NCBI GenBank assembly: GCA_002354205.1
Contig: DELD01000068.1
Coordinates: 1 to 12,284 of the forward strand
Source of the DNA: Micavibrio sp. UBA2705
Lineage (GTDB): Bacteria > Pseudomonadota > Alphaproteobacteria > Micavibrionales > Micavibrionaceae
Direction of reading: 5' to 3'
DNA: 12,284 nucleotides
Positions 1-7,341 of the stretch are shown here, piece by piece; within the stretch, counting starts at the first letter, position 1; each line of letters starts with the position of its first letter. The notes under the pieces were generated by a model. It saw only the letters and a program-made list of their open reading frames with translations, ran no database searches and was not told the DNA's origin. The position numbers and the translations under genes were made by a program.

Positions 1-23
1 AAATTTTAATAATAATAAAATTT
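1..23. repeat. AT-only perfect inverted repeat upstream of the yeaH-like gene
   Basis: AAATTTTA at 1-8 is matched by its exact reverse complement TAAAATTT at 16-23, with a 7-nt loop. It sits immediately before the SD of the yeaH-like gene, so it lies between that gene and whatever precedes it. It has no G or C, so as RNA it would be a weak hairpin. It could be an operator or simply AT-rich spacer; only the symmetry is seen, the function is not. Confidence 0.4.
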
Positions 24-37
24 CAGGGAGTTGCCTT

Positions 38-1519
38 ATGGCTAATGTAGTAGATAGACGCCGGGAATCTAAATCAGATCGTTATGTATCCAGCCGTGAG
101 CGTTTGTTAAAGCGCCACAAGAAACAGGTGCGCAAAGCCGTTGACGAATATTTGGGCAGCGGTAAGGGCGTTGAACAGATTGGCAAGGAAAGCGTTGATA
201 TTCCGATACCTGCAGATGATTTATTTGAACCGGGCATTATGCATGGTCAGGGCGGTATTGACCGTCGCGTGCACCCAGGTAACGAAGAATTTAACGCGGG
301 CGATAAAATGCCTAAGCCACCAGGTGGCGGTGGCGGCGCTGGTGACGGCGAAGGCGAACCAGGCGACCAAGAAGGCGGCGAAGGCTATGTTTTCCAGCTA
401 ACTGGCGACGAGCTTAAAGAAATGATCTTTAAAGACCTTGAACTTCCTAATTTAGAGCGTAAAAGCCAAGATTCTGATGAAACTGAGCAGCACCGCGCGG
501 GTTACGTCAAGGACGGCACGCCGAACAGAATGGATTTGGTGCGTTCAAAAACAGCGCAGAAAATGCGCCAAAAAGCATCACGCAAGCCGATTGAAAAAAA
601 GATTATTCAACGCCTTGAAGAAGAATATGAGATCTTCAAAAAATATGCGGCTGATGAAGCTGTTTATCCTGACTTGGCAGAAGATCAAACCTATCAAAAA
701 TTAATGATCGCAGAGAAGCTCAAAGCGCTTACTGATATTGTTGGCAATATGAGTGAACAATATGCAGAAGTTCTTACTGAAGAGGATGCGGGAGAAATTG
801 CGCGCCTTGATGATGAAATTGAGATGTTAGATCAGTCAAAAAGCATAATTCCTAAATGGAACCGCGCAACGGATTTGCGTTTCAGAAACTTTGATGACCG
901 TCCTGTGCCGGCTGACAAAGCGGTCATGTTCTGCGTACGTGATACATCAGGTTCGATTAACGAAGAAATGATGAAAGATTCAACAATCTTTTACTGGCTT
1001 CTCTATAATTTCTTAGAAGAAAAATATGGCGAAGGTAAAGTGACGGTTGAATATATTGCGCATACGACAGTTGCGAAAAGAGTTACCGCAGATGAATTCT
1101 TTAACGACCGCGATAGCGGCGGTACAGTTGTTTCATCAGGCATGCAGCTAACCAAAGAGATATTAGAAGCTGAATATAGCGCGGCTGATTATAACGTTTA
1201 TACCGCGCAATGTTCTGACGGTGATAACTTTGGTAACGATAATGAGCTTACCAAAAAGCTCATTGATGAATTGCTGCCGCAAATGCAAGCCTTCTTTTAT
1301 GCAGAAACCAAAAGTGGACAGTCTTGGGGCGACCCGAACCGTTCTGATTTGTGGGAAATGTATAAGAAAATTGAAGCTGAAAACCCAGGGAAATTCTTTA
1401 TGGGGCGCATTAAAGAAACGCGCGATGTTTATAAAGTCTTCCGTGATTTCTTTACACCAGTGGGCGGCAGTAAAGAGCCAAGCAGTGACAATAAATCATC
1501 AATGCGTTTGGAACCTTAA
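38..1519 (+). CDS. yeaH: YeaH/YhbH family protein (DUF444), VWA-like domain
   Basis: This 493-aa protein belongs to the YeaH/YhbH (DUF444) family, the partner of the PrkA/YeaG serine kinase and SpoVR in starvation or sporulation responses; its biochemical role is not established. The N-terminus is very basic (DRRR, RERLLKRHKKQVRK). A glycine/acidic linker lies at about residues 93-116, the family motif GTPNRMDLVRS follows, and then a charged, probably helical region (about 170-270). The C-terminal half resembles a von Willebrand A fold with a MIDAS-type metal site: DTSGS at 302-306, the Thr of GGT at 363 and SDGDN with D394 and D396. The ATG at 38 is chosen because AGGGAG at 25-30 lies 7 nt upstream. 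The protein is longer than E. coli YeaH (about 427 aa), mostly in the charged middle region. The SpoVR gene follows after about 64 nt, so co-transcription is likely. Confidence 0.93.
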   Translation: MANVVDRRRESKSDRYVSSRERLLKRHKKQVRKAVDEYLGSGKGVEQIGKESVDIPIPADDLFEPGIMHGQGGIDRRVHPGNEEFNAGDKMPKPPGGGGGAGDGEGEPGDQEGGEGYVFQLTGDELKEMIFKDLELPNLERKSQDSDETEQHRAGYVKDGTPNRMDLVRSKTAQKMRQKASRKPIEKKIIQRLEEEYEIFKKYAADEAVYPDLAEDQTYQKLMIAEKLKALTDIVGNMSEQYAEVLTEEDAGEIARLDDEIEMLDQSKSIIPKWNRATDLRFRNFDDRPVPADKAVMFCVRDTSGSINEEMMKDSTIFYWLLYNFLEEKYGEGKVTVEYIAHTTVAKRVTADEFFNDRDSGGTVVSSGMQLTKEILEAEYSAADYNVYTAQCSDGDNFGNDNELTKKLIDELLPQMQAFFYAETKSGQSWGDPNRSDLWEMYKKIEAENPGKFFMGRIKETRDVYKVFRDFFTPVGGSKEPSSDNKSSMRLEP

Positions 1520-1583
1520 TACAGGGGCCAAAAAATAAATATAAAAAGAGTATAACGGGACGTTGAACGAACGGAGACAGCAA

Positions 1584-3275
1584 ATGTCGAAGAGTAAAAA
1601 AATACAAGACAATAAAGACTATATTAAGTCAATCAAGGCACTTTTAGATAATTATGAAGATGGCTGGGACATCTTTATAAACGCGAAAAATGCGCGGACA
1701 TGGGACTATCCTGTGCTTTTGAAAGAAGGCGTCGCGCCAAATGCAGATTTGCCAAACACATGGGTTGGCTTGGTCGAAAAAGTCTGCGGCATTATTGCTA
1801 AGGAAAAATATGACCTTGATACTTATCAGAACACAATTGAAATTATTACGGCAGAACAAATGCTTGATGCTTATACAAGCGTCGGCTTGCCAGTAAACTA
1901 TGAACATTGGTCCTTTGCAAAAAAACGTATGCAGCATGAACAAGAATATAAACAAACACGTAACCTTGCGTTTGAAATCGTGATTAACTCTGACCCTGCA
2001 ATTGCTTATTGCATGGAAAGTAACTCACCGATGATGCAAATTTTGGTGATTGCACATGCGAGCTTTGGTCACAATAACTTCTTCCGTGATAACTACATGT
2101 TTAAGCAGTATACAGATGCTGCTGATATTGTGCCGCTTTCACGTGATTTACGTGATTTGATTTATGAGTGTGAAAAACGCTTTGGCCGCAAAGAAGTCGA
2201 ACAGCTTATTGATTCTTGCCATGCGCTACAAACACATTCAATTTCAGAGCCTGAGTTCGCTAAGAGACATGAATCAAAGTCACATGAAAATGATCATGAT
2301 ATCTTCTCTGGCGTGAATTTGCGTGATCAGTTTAAACGTATTGCGGATAAGCCAGGCCAGCCGATTGATTGCGGTATGGAGCAAAATCTACTGAAATATA
2401 TTGCCGATAATGCACCGCATTTGCCTGAGTGGAAACGTAAAATCATGGGCATGATGGGCGAAGTTGCAACATATTTCCATCCACAAAGACAAACCCAAGT
2501 GATGAATGAGGGCTGGGCAAGTTTCTGGCACCACCAAATTGTTCATGATCTTTCAGAGTTAAAGCTGATTGATGATGGTATGATGATGGAGTTTTATGAT
2601 TCGCATGGCGGCGTTGTACGTCAGACAGGCATTAATGACACGGTCACTGTAATGGGCCCTGATGGTCAGCCACAAGAACGCTCGATTTATAATGGTATTA
2701 ACCCTTATGCACTCGGCTTTGCAATGTTCCACGACATTAAACGTATTTGTGAAAATCCGACGGAAGAAGACCAAAAATGGTTCCCACATATGGCGGGACA
2801 AGATTGGTTGGAAACTATGAAACACGCACGTGATTATTTCAAAGATGAAAGCTTCATTCAGCAATATATGTCGCCAAAAGTTATGCGTGATTTCAAATTC
2901 TTTGCGATGGAGAATGATGAAAAGAACCCATTTTATGAGATTCTTGCCATTCATGACAAAGATGGTTATCACGGCGTGCGTGAAAACTTATCAGCGCAGT
3001 ATCGTTTGGATGAATTAATGCCGGTGCTTGGTGTTGCTGAATATTATGATAAGACGGATCGCCGTTTAGTGATTAAGCACCAACAGCATAATGAAAAACC
3101 TTTGGAAACAAAGAATATCACAGAAGTGACCAAGCATATTTACCGCTTATGGGAACACCCTGTGGTTATTCAAACCATGGATGAAACTGGTGAAGTTGCT
3201 GATGAAATTCAGTGTCCGCCAAAGCCAAAAAGCGCACCAGTGCGCCGTGACGGCCGCCCAGTCTACCCGCATTAA
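1584..3275 (+). CDS. spoVR: SpoVR family protein (YcgB-like)
   Basis: This 563-aa cytoplasmic protein is a SpoVR/YcgB family member. SpoVR is needed for spore cortex formation in Bacillus; in non-sporulating bacteria it occurs with PrkA and YeaH in a stationary-phase/nitrogen-stress module of unknown chemistry. Family hallmarks are clear: EIITAEQMLDAYTSVGLPVNYEHWSF near the N-terminus (residues about 86-111), AHASFGHNNFF with H158 and H163, TQVMNEGWASFWHHQ with E309, H316 and H317, then NPYALGFAMFHDIKRI and PKVMRDFKFF. The histidines and glutamate look like a conserved metal-type site, although no catalytic activity is proven. A TTG at 1563 is also in frame, but the ATG at 1584 has GGAG at 1572-1575 at good spacing, while the GGGA before the TTG is only 2 nt away. 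The gene is the second in its operon after the yeaH-like gene. Confidence 0.94.
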   Translation: MSKSKKIQDNKDYIKSIKALLDNYEDGWDIFINAKNARTWDYPVLLKEGVAPNADLPNTWVGLVEKVCGIIAKEKYDLDTYQNTIEIITAEQMLDAYTSVGLPVNYEHWSFAKKRMQHEQEYKQTRNLAFEIVINSDPAIAYCMESNSPMMQILVIAHASFGHNNFFRDNYMFKQYTDAADIVPLSRDLRDLIYECEKRFGRKEVEQLIDSCHALQTHSISEPEFAKRHESKSHENDHDIFSGVNLRDQFKRIADKPGQPIDCGMEQNLLKYIADNAPHLPEWKRKIMGMMGEVATYFHPQRQTQVMNEGWASFWHHQIVHDLSELKLIDDGMMMEFYDSHGGVVRQTGINDTVTVMGPDGQPQERSIYNGINPYALGFAMFHDIKRICENPTEEDQKWFPHMAGQDWLETMKHARDYFKDESFIQQYMSPKVMRDFKFFAMENDEKNPFYEILAIHDKDGYHGVRENLSAQYRLDELMPVLGVAEYYDKTDRRLVIKHQQHNEKPLETKNITEVTKHIYRLWEHPVVIQTMDETGEVADEIQCPPKPKSAPVRRDGRPVYPH

Positions 3276-3311
3276 TTTTCTGGTAGAGTAAAAATTTCAA
3301 CTCCCAAAACT

Positions 3312-3359
3312 TGCGCCTGATGCTTTATGTATTGGGCGCACTTGTTTTATACAAGCGCG
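3312..3359 (+). terminator. Possible weak terminator after spoVR
   Basis: TGCGCC at 3312-3317 pairs with GGCGCA at 3335-3340 across a 17-nt loop, followed by the T-rich CTTGTTTTAT. A second, overlapping hairpin is possible: CTTGT at 3341-3345 pairs with ACAAG at 3351-3355, and CGC/GCG extends it across one mismatch. The two are mutually exclusive, and neither has a classical U-run. Its place between spoVR and the AIM24 genes suggests an operon boundary. Confidence 0.35.
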
Positions 3360-3377
3360 TCCTTATACCTTGATAAA

Positions 3378-3409
3378 GTATTTTTTAATACGGCAAATTC
3401 ATATAGAAT
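3378..3409 (+). promoter_or_regulatory. Possible promoter/operator region before the AIM24 operon
   Basis: GTATT at 3378-3382 and AATAC at 3387-3391 form a perfect palindrome with a TTTT centre. TAGAAT at 3404-3409 matches the -10 consensus in five of six positions, but the only possible -35 at normal spacing is a run of T, so the call is weak. Some promoter is expected here because three AIM24 genes start just downstream. Confidence 0.25.
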
Positions 3410-3448
3410 AAAGATGACTGTTTTTACTGAGTGTTTGGGAGCTTTAAT

Positions 3449-4108
3449 ATGAAACATGTAGTTCACGGCGCGCCGTCCTTTGCGCATATCGAAATGACCT
3501 TAAACGCAGGCGACACATTGATTGCGGAATCAGGTGCAATGGCAAGCATGGATGCAAGCCTTGATCAAAAGGCGAAAATGAACGGTAATTTTTTTGGCGC
3601 GCTTATTCGCAAATTTTTTGGCCGCGAGAGTTTTTTCATTAGTCATTTTACAAATATGAGCGGTCGTGATGCTAAAATTATCATTACGCAAAAAGCCCCT
3701 GGTGATATTCGCGCGATCAAGCTTACTGGCGGTGGGTTTTACATTCAGCCAGGGGCTTTTGTTGCCTGCGAAACGGGGGTTAAGCTTGATGTGAAATGGG
3801 CGGGGTTTAGTTCATGGGTCGCAGGTGAAGGCTTGCTGCGTAATTACGTCCATGGTCATGGCGCTGTCTTTATTGGCGGCTATGGTGCAATTTACGATAA
3901 AGAAATTGACGGGGAATATATTATTGATAGCTCCCATATTATTGGGTATTCACGTGATATAAAACTTAATATCGGTATGTCTGGCGGTATTTTCTCAAGC
4001 TTTTTAAGCGGTGAAGGTTTGGTTGCCCGCGTCGAGGGCAAAGGCAAGGTCTTTTTACAAAGCCGCAGCGTACGGAACCTCGCGAATTTCATTAACCCGC
4101 GATTATAG
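3449..4108 (+). CDS. AIM24 family protein, copy 1 (TIGR00266-like)
   Basis: This 219-aa protein is the first of three tandem AIM24-family paralogues. The family has a beta-sheet fold with internal repeats. The yeast mitochondrial member supports inner-membrane organisation; bacterial members are uncharacterised. Diagnostic features are the ESGAMASMD stretch near residues 28-36, the repeated GEGL motifs at 126-129 and 188-191, the GEYIID segment, and the closing VEGKGKVFLQSR strand. No signal peptide or membrane helix is seen, so a cytoplasmic location is inferred. GTG at 3431 is in frame, but the ATG at 3449 has GGGAG at 3437-3441 with 7-nt spacing and is preferred. The next copy starts 46 nt downstream. 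It lacks the N-terminal extension seen in copy 3. Confidence 0.88.
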   Translation: MKHVVHGAPSFAHIEMTLNAGDTLIAESGAMASMDASLDQKAKMNGNFFGALIRKFFGRESFFISHFTNMSGRDAKIIITQKAPGDIRAIKLTGGGFYIQPGAFVACETGVKLDVKWAGFSSWVAGEGLLRNYVHGHGAVFIGGYGAIYDKEIDGEYIIDSSHIIGYSRDIKLNIGMSGGIFSSFLSGEGLVARVEGKGKVFLQSRSVRNLANFINPRL

Positions 4109-4154
4109 ACAAACGCTAGAAACCTCACAAAACATTTAAGAAAGACTATCCATC

Positions 4155-4847
4155 ATGCAAATTGATATTCTCGCCCGGCCGGCAAATACCATTACAAAAA
4201 TTACTTTCGCACGCAATGAAGAGATTACGGCAGAGGGCGGATCTATGGTCGCTATGTCAGGCGGGCTCGATGTGCAGACAACAACGCATAAGCGCGGAAA
4301 ACGCGGCATAGCGCGCGCGGTAAAACGCGCCTTTGCCGGCGAAAACATATTCCTAAACCATTATAAAGCAGAGCGTGACGGCGCACATTTATATGTCGCG
4401 CCGAATTTAAGCGGCGATATTATGACCCATGAACTGCAAGGAAGTAGCTTGATTGTGCAAGCGACATCGTTCTTGGCGCATGAAGCCAGCGTCGATATGG
4501 ATGTCAGCTGGCAAGGCTTTAAAAATATGCTTTCTTCTGAAGGTTTATTTTGGCTGAAAATGAGCGGTACAGGTAAGGTGCTGATTAACAGTTTTGGCGC
4601 AATATACCCTGTTGCGGTTGACGGTGAATATATTGTTGATACGGGGCACATTGTGGCCTTTGATGAGGGGCTTAATTTTTCTTTGTCCAAGGTTGGGAAA
4701 AGCTGGATAAGCTCTATGCTTGGCGGCGAAGGTATTGTTTGCCGCTTTAAAGGCAAAGGGACGGTTTGGTGTCAATCGCATAGCCCATCGGGCTTTGGTA
4801 ATGCATTAGGGCGGATGCTTGACCCTATTGTAGAATATCAGCAGTAA
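4155..4847 (+). CDS. AIM24 family protein, copy 2 (TIGR00266-like)
   Basis: This 230-aa protein is the second AIM24 paralogue. It shares the ordered landmarks of its neighbours: an EGGSMVAMSGG stretch (about 31-41), a basic KRGKRGIARAVKRAF segment before the GENIFLNHY motif, a central SSEGLFWLKMSGTGKV, GEYIVDTGHIVAF, and a C-terminal GGEGIVCRFKGKGTVWCQS. It begins directly with MQIDILARPANT, a typical beta-strand opening for the family. The ribosome-binding site is poor (only AAGAAAG upstream of the ATG), unlike copies 1 and 3, so it may be translated less efficiently. It is 18 nt from copy 3. Cellular function is unknown; three co-transcribed, diverged copies suggest a hetero-oligomer or division of labour, which is inference. 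Confidence 0.88.
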   Translation: MQIDILARPANTITKITFARNEEITAEGGSMVAMSGGLDVQTTTHKRGKRGIARAVKRAFAGENIFLNHYKAERDGAHLYVAPNLSGDIMTHELQGSSLIVQATSFLAHEASVDMDVSWQGFKNMLSSEGLFWLKMSGTGKVLINSFGAIYPVAVDGEYIVDTGHIVAFDEGLNFSLSKVGKSWISSMLGGEGIVCRFKGKGTVWCQSHSPSGFGNALGRMLDPIVEYQQ

Positions 4848-4865
4848 GGTGAAAGGATTGTTGAG

Positions 4866-5582
4866 ATGAATAGTACGAACCAAGCAAGCCCGTCAGTAAA
4901 GCCTTTAACGCATGTGATTGAAGGTCGCCCTGACTTTGCTTATTTAAGGGTACAGCTGCCGGCGCAAGAAACATTGCGCGTTGAGGCCTCTGCGATGCAG
5001 GCTATGGATAAACATGTGACGATGCGTACCAAACTCAAAGGTGGTTTCAAGCGTTTATTGACTGGTGAAAACTTATTTTTGAATGAATTTACGGCGCAGG
5101 GTAAAGAAGGCGAGCTCGTTCTTGGCAGTTCATTGCCGGGGGATATTAAACGCCTTTATCTGACGCAAAATGGCCCTGCTTTATTCTTGCAAAGCGGCAG
5201 CTTTCTGGCGGCGAGTACAGGCATTGAAACGCAAACCAAATTCCAAGGCCTGATTAAGGGGTTTTTCTCAGGCGCAGGGCTATTCTTGATTAAATGCGTT
5301 GGCGAGGGCGATATTTTCTTTAACAGCTATGGCGGCATTATCGAAATACAGGTCGAAAATGAATTTATCATTGATAATAACCACATTGTGGCCTTTACCG
5401 AGGGGCTTGAATATAGCGTAGAAAAATTTGGCGGCTATAAATCCTTTTTCTTCTCAGGAGAAGGCCTTGTGGCGCGCTTTCATGGCCATGGGCGCATTTG
5501 GATACAAACGCGCGCGATGCCGTCATTCTTCGCATGGCTTAACCCATTCCGTCGCGTTGTGACGAAAACAAAAAGGAATTAA
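4866..5582 (+). CDS. AIM24 family protein, copy 3 (TIGR00266-like)
   Basis: This 238-aa protein is the third AIM24 paralogue and has about 15 extra N-terminal residues before HVIEGRPDFAYLRV, which corresponds to the start of copy 1 (HVVHGAPSFAHIEM). Shared elements are EASAMQAMD, TGENLFLNEF, a central FSGAGLFLIKCVGEGDIFFNSYGG, NEFIIDNNHIVAF and the closing FSGEGLVARFHGHGRIWIQT. In the first repeat GEG has become GAG. AAAGGA at 4852-4857 gives a good SD 8 nt before the ATG. The stop codon is separated by one base from the start of the secreted protein gene, and the AAGGA SD of that gene lies inside the end of this one, implying translational coupling. No signal peptide is seen. Confidence 0.88.
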   Translation: MNSTNQASPSVKPLTHVIEGRPDFAYLRVQLPAQETLRVEASAMQAMDKHVTMRTKLKGGFKRLLTGENLFLNEFTAQGKEGELVLGSSLPGDIKRLYLTQNGPALFLQSGSFLAASTGIETQTKFQGLIKGFFSGAGLFLIKCVGEGDIFFNSYGGIIEIQVENEFIIDNNHIVAFTEGLEYSVEKFGGYKSFFFSGEGLVARFHGHGRIWIQTRAMPSFFAWLNPFRRVVTKTKRN

Positions 5583-5583
5583 T

Positions 5584-6012
5584 ATGCGGTATCTTGTTTC
5601 TTTATGTTTGATGCTCTGTGTCTGTATGTTTCATTCTGTAGACGTGCAGGCGAGTGATCCTGTTTGGTATCCGTGTACGTCTATCGGCGAAGGTGTCAAT
5701 GCAGCTGATAATGCAGCGTTTTCTATAGGTATGCTTGGCGATTTTGATGGTAAATCATATTGGATATTACAAGGCAGTATGGATGTGCCAACGCCTAATT
5801 ATAACTATGCATTTACCTTGGGCGTACTTAAAAAAAACACGCAGCACAGCACGTTAAAACTTACAGCGCCCTCAGGCGGTACAATGGCAATGATAGATAC
5901 ACTGCATATTAATGAACGCCATGAGATAAAACGTTCTTTTGATCGGTTTGTTGTTGATATTGAGAAAAAATTTAATTGGGGCGTTGAGAGAATAATCTGT
6001 AAAGCGCGATGA
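5584..6012 (+). CDS. Small secreted hypothetical protein
   Basis: This 142-aa protein is of no family I recognise. It starts with a clear Sec signal peptide: MR, a hydrophobic core rich in Leu, Cys, Met and Val (residues 4-16), and a probable cleavage site after VDVQA at residue 23. The mature part of about 119 residues has only two cysteines, C31 and C139, near its two ends, so a disulfide joining the termini is plausible in the periplasm. Sequence such as SYWILQGSMDVPTPN and YAFTLGVLK suggests a small beta-rich domain. There is no lipobox before the cleavage site, so it is not predicted to be a lipoprotein. The start is fixed by AAGGA at 5573-5577. It is the last gene of the AIM24 operon, and its stop is one base from the stop of the convergent gene. 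Confidence 0.75.
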   Translation: MRYLVSLCLMLCVCMFHSVDVQASDPVWYPCTSIGEGVNAADNAAFSIGMLGDFDGKSYWILQGSMDVPTPNYNYAFTLGVLKKNTQHSTLKLTAPSGGTMAMIDTLHINERHEIKRSFDRFVVDIEKKFNWGVERIICKAR

Positions 6013-6013
6013 T

Positions 6014-7222
6014 TTAACCAAATTTACGGTCAAGATGCGCAATAACTTCTGTTGTGATCTTGGCGTTATCTTGGGTGAAGTTTGTGAATTTTTCTGTTTT
6101 TTCCTCGTTATGCGCTAGATGTGGGGATTGGAGCAGGCATAGTGCATCATGGCCTTCGTAAAGGCGGTATTTGATATGCTCGATATGCTGCGGGGTGTAG
6201 CGATCAGGATGAGGGAGATGCGTTGCGGCGGCTTCGATAAAGCAGCGCATTTCAAAGCTATCGATGGGTATAATGTTGCGTAATGTTTTGGTGGTTTGCA
6301 GCATGAACCAATAGGCGGTTTTCATGGCTTTGTCGCTGTTGTTGTTCTTTTCGATATAGGCTTTGCCGTGGTTAATCATTTGCATTGCGGTGGTGAGAAC
6401 TTCGGCTTTTAAAAGTTTGCCTTCTGGCGAAGCATTCATTAATTGTGCATTGGTGTATACCGCCCAGCCTTCATAAAGTGTTTCATTATAGCCAAAATCA
6501 AATACGGGGTAGCGCGCGGCGCTATCTTGGAAATGTTTCTCTGCCCATTTTTCGACTTTACGATCAGTTTTTTTATAATCGCATATTGCAGGATGAACGG
6601 CGCTGAGCGTCATTTGATGCAACCAATCATGATTGGTAAGGCTGTAAATTGACTGTAAGGTTTTCACCAAAGGGTGATCTGGTGTGATATCGCTAAGGCG
6701 CGTAATTTTACTGGGCAGGGCAATGACGGGGAATGTTTTGCCATTATAATTTTGCGCGCCATCTTTACGGGCGGCGCTTTTAATAAAACCGAAAGTGAGT
6801 TTTTTAGGGTCTGCTTTGCGTGGAATACTGGTGATGTCATTGGCAGCGCTCGCGATGATTTGGTCATGGGCGGCGGCGCTGGTGATCACGCATTCGCTGC
6901 GCATCAACGCTTGGTGCTGGCGCGCCATAGCGGTGAAAATGTTTTGAAGCCGCGAGCCATCAAGCGTATCTAACTTACCCTCGGCAATCCATTTTTGCGT
7001 ATCTTTGGGGAGGGATGTATCTTGCTTTAGTGCAGGGGATGCGCTGCGTAAATAGGCAGCGAGGGCATCGAAATTTGGGCTTAATAATGCCGCATCGCGT
7101 AAGATAAGTTTTTCATCGCCAAATGTCTGTTGGCAATTAAGTTTAGCGCGTAATTTACTGCCCCAAATTTGAGATGGGTCATGGCTGCATTTTTGTGCTG
7201 TCTTATCTGTCTCGTCGCTCAT
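6014..7222 (-). CDS. Hypothetical protein with possible HDxxH...E metal site
   Basis: I do not recognise this 402-aa protein. It has no signal peptide or membrane span and is likely cytoplasmic. The middle holds NHDWLHQ, with H198, D199 and H202, and 49 residues beyond H202 comes ETLYEGWAVYTN with E251. HDxxH followed by a glutamate in an EGWA context resembles the zinc site of gluzincin-type metallopeptidases (HExxH...E), with Asp replacing the catalytic Glu. SpoVR in the same window also has an NEGWA motif. This suggests a metal-binding helical protein, but peptidase activity is not shown. Further features are a C-terminal helical region (AYWFMLQTTKTLRNI) and a charged tail. The start at 7222 is the only reasonable Met, although its SD is weak. 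It lies downstream of the U32 gene, behind a terminator, and has its own promoter. Confidence 0.7.
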   Translation of the reverse strand: MSDETDKTAQKCSHDPSQIWGSKLRAKLNCQQTFGDEKLILRDAALLSPNFDALAAYLRSASPALKQDTSLPKDTQKWIAEGKLDTLDGSRLQNIFTAMARQHQALMRSECVITSAAAHDQIIASAANDITSIPRKADPKKLTFGFIKSAARKDGAQNYNGKTFPVIALPSKITRLSDITPDHPLVKTLQSIYSLTNHDWLHQMTLSAVHPAICDYKKTDRKVEKWAEKHFQDSAARYPVFDFGYNETLYEGWAVYTNAQLMNASPEGKLLKAEVLTTAMQMINHGKAYIEKNNNSDKAMKTAYWFMLQTTKTLRNIIPIDSFEMRCFIEAAATHLPHPDRYTPQHIEHIKYRLYEGHDALCLLQSPHLAHNEEKTEKFTNFTQDNAKITTEVIAHLDRKFG

Positions 7223-7256
7223 TTTAATCGCCGATCTTTTTTGTTCAGTGCCCGCT

Positions 7257-7286
7257 ACTATATATTGTTTTTATGTAAACTGTCAA
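7257..7286 (-). promoter_or_regulatory. Sigma70-like promoter for the 402-aa protein gene
   Basis: On the minus strand a perfect -35 TTGACA (plus-strand 7281-7286) is followed after 18 nt by TATAGT (7257-7262), five of six matches to the -10 consensus. Transcription would start near 7250, giving a leader of roughly 28 nt before the ATG at 7222. The promoter lies between the U32 terminator and the downstream gene, so the 402-aa gene can be expressed independently. Confidence 0.62.
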
Positions 7287-7318
7287 ACATCGCTTGTGTT
7301 GCGTTGCAACTTATAAGC

Positions 7319-7341
7319 AAAAAGCCGCTTTTAAGCGGCTT
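7319..7341 (-). terminator. Rho-independent terminator of the U32 gene
   Basis: AAGCCGCTT at 7322-7330 and AAGCGGCTT at 7333-7341 form a strong GC-core hairpin. On the minus strand the stem is followed by a run of five T (plus-strand A run 7319-7323). The TAA stop of the U32 gene (7331-7333) sits in the loop, so the terminator overlaps the end of the coding sequence. It should limit read-through into the 402-aa protein gene. Confidence 0.7.

Noticed and set aside
300..385. GGC-rich tract in the yeaH-like gene as a repeat element
   Set aside because: It encodes the in-frame glycine/acidic linker typical of this family, with no perfect repeat unit.
1563..1583. Upstream TTG start for the SpoVR gene
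   Set aside because: The SD-like GGGA is only 2 nt from the TTG, whereas the ATG at 1584 has GGAG at 8-nt spacing.
3431..3448. GTG start for the first AIM24 gene
   Set aside because: The SD GGGAG lies inside this stretch and serves the ATG at 3449, whose protein start aligns with the other copies.
6014..7222. The 402-aa protein as a second SpoVR family member
   Set aside because: Only the EGWA tetrapeptide is shared; the AHxxxGHN and NPYALGF motifs of SpoVR are missing.
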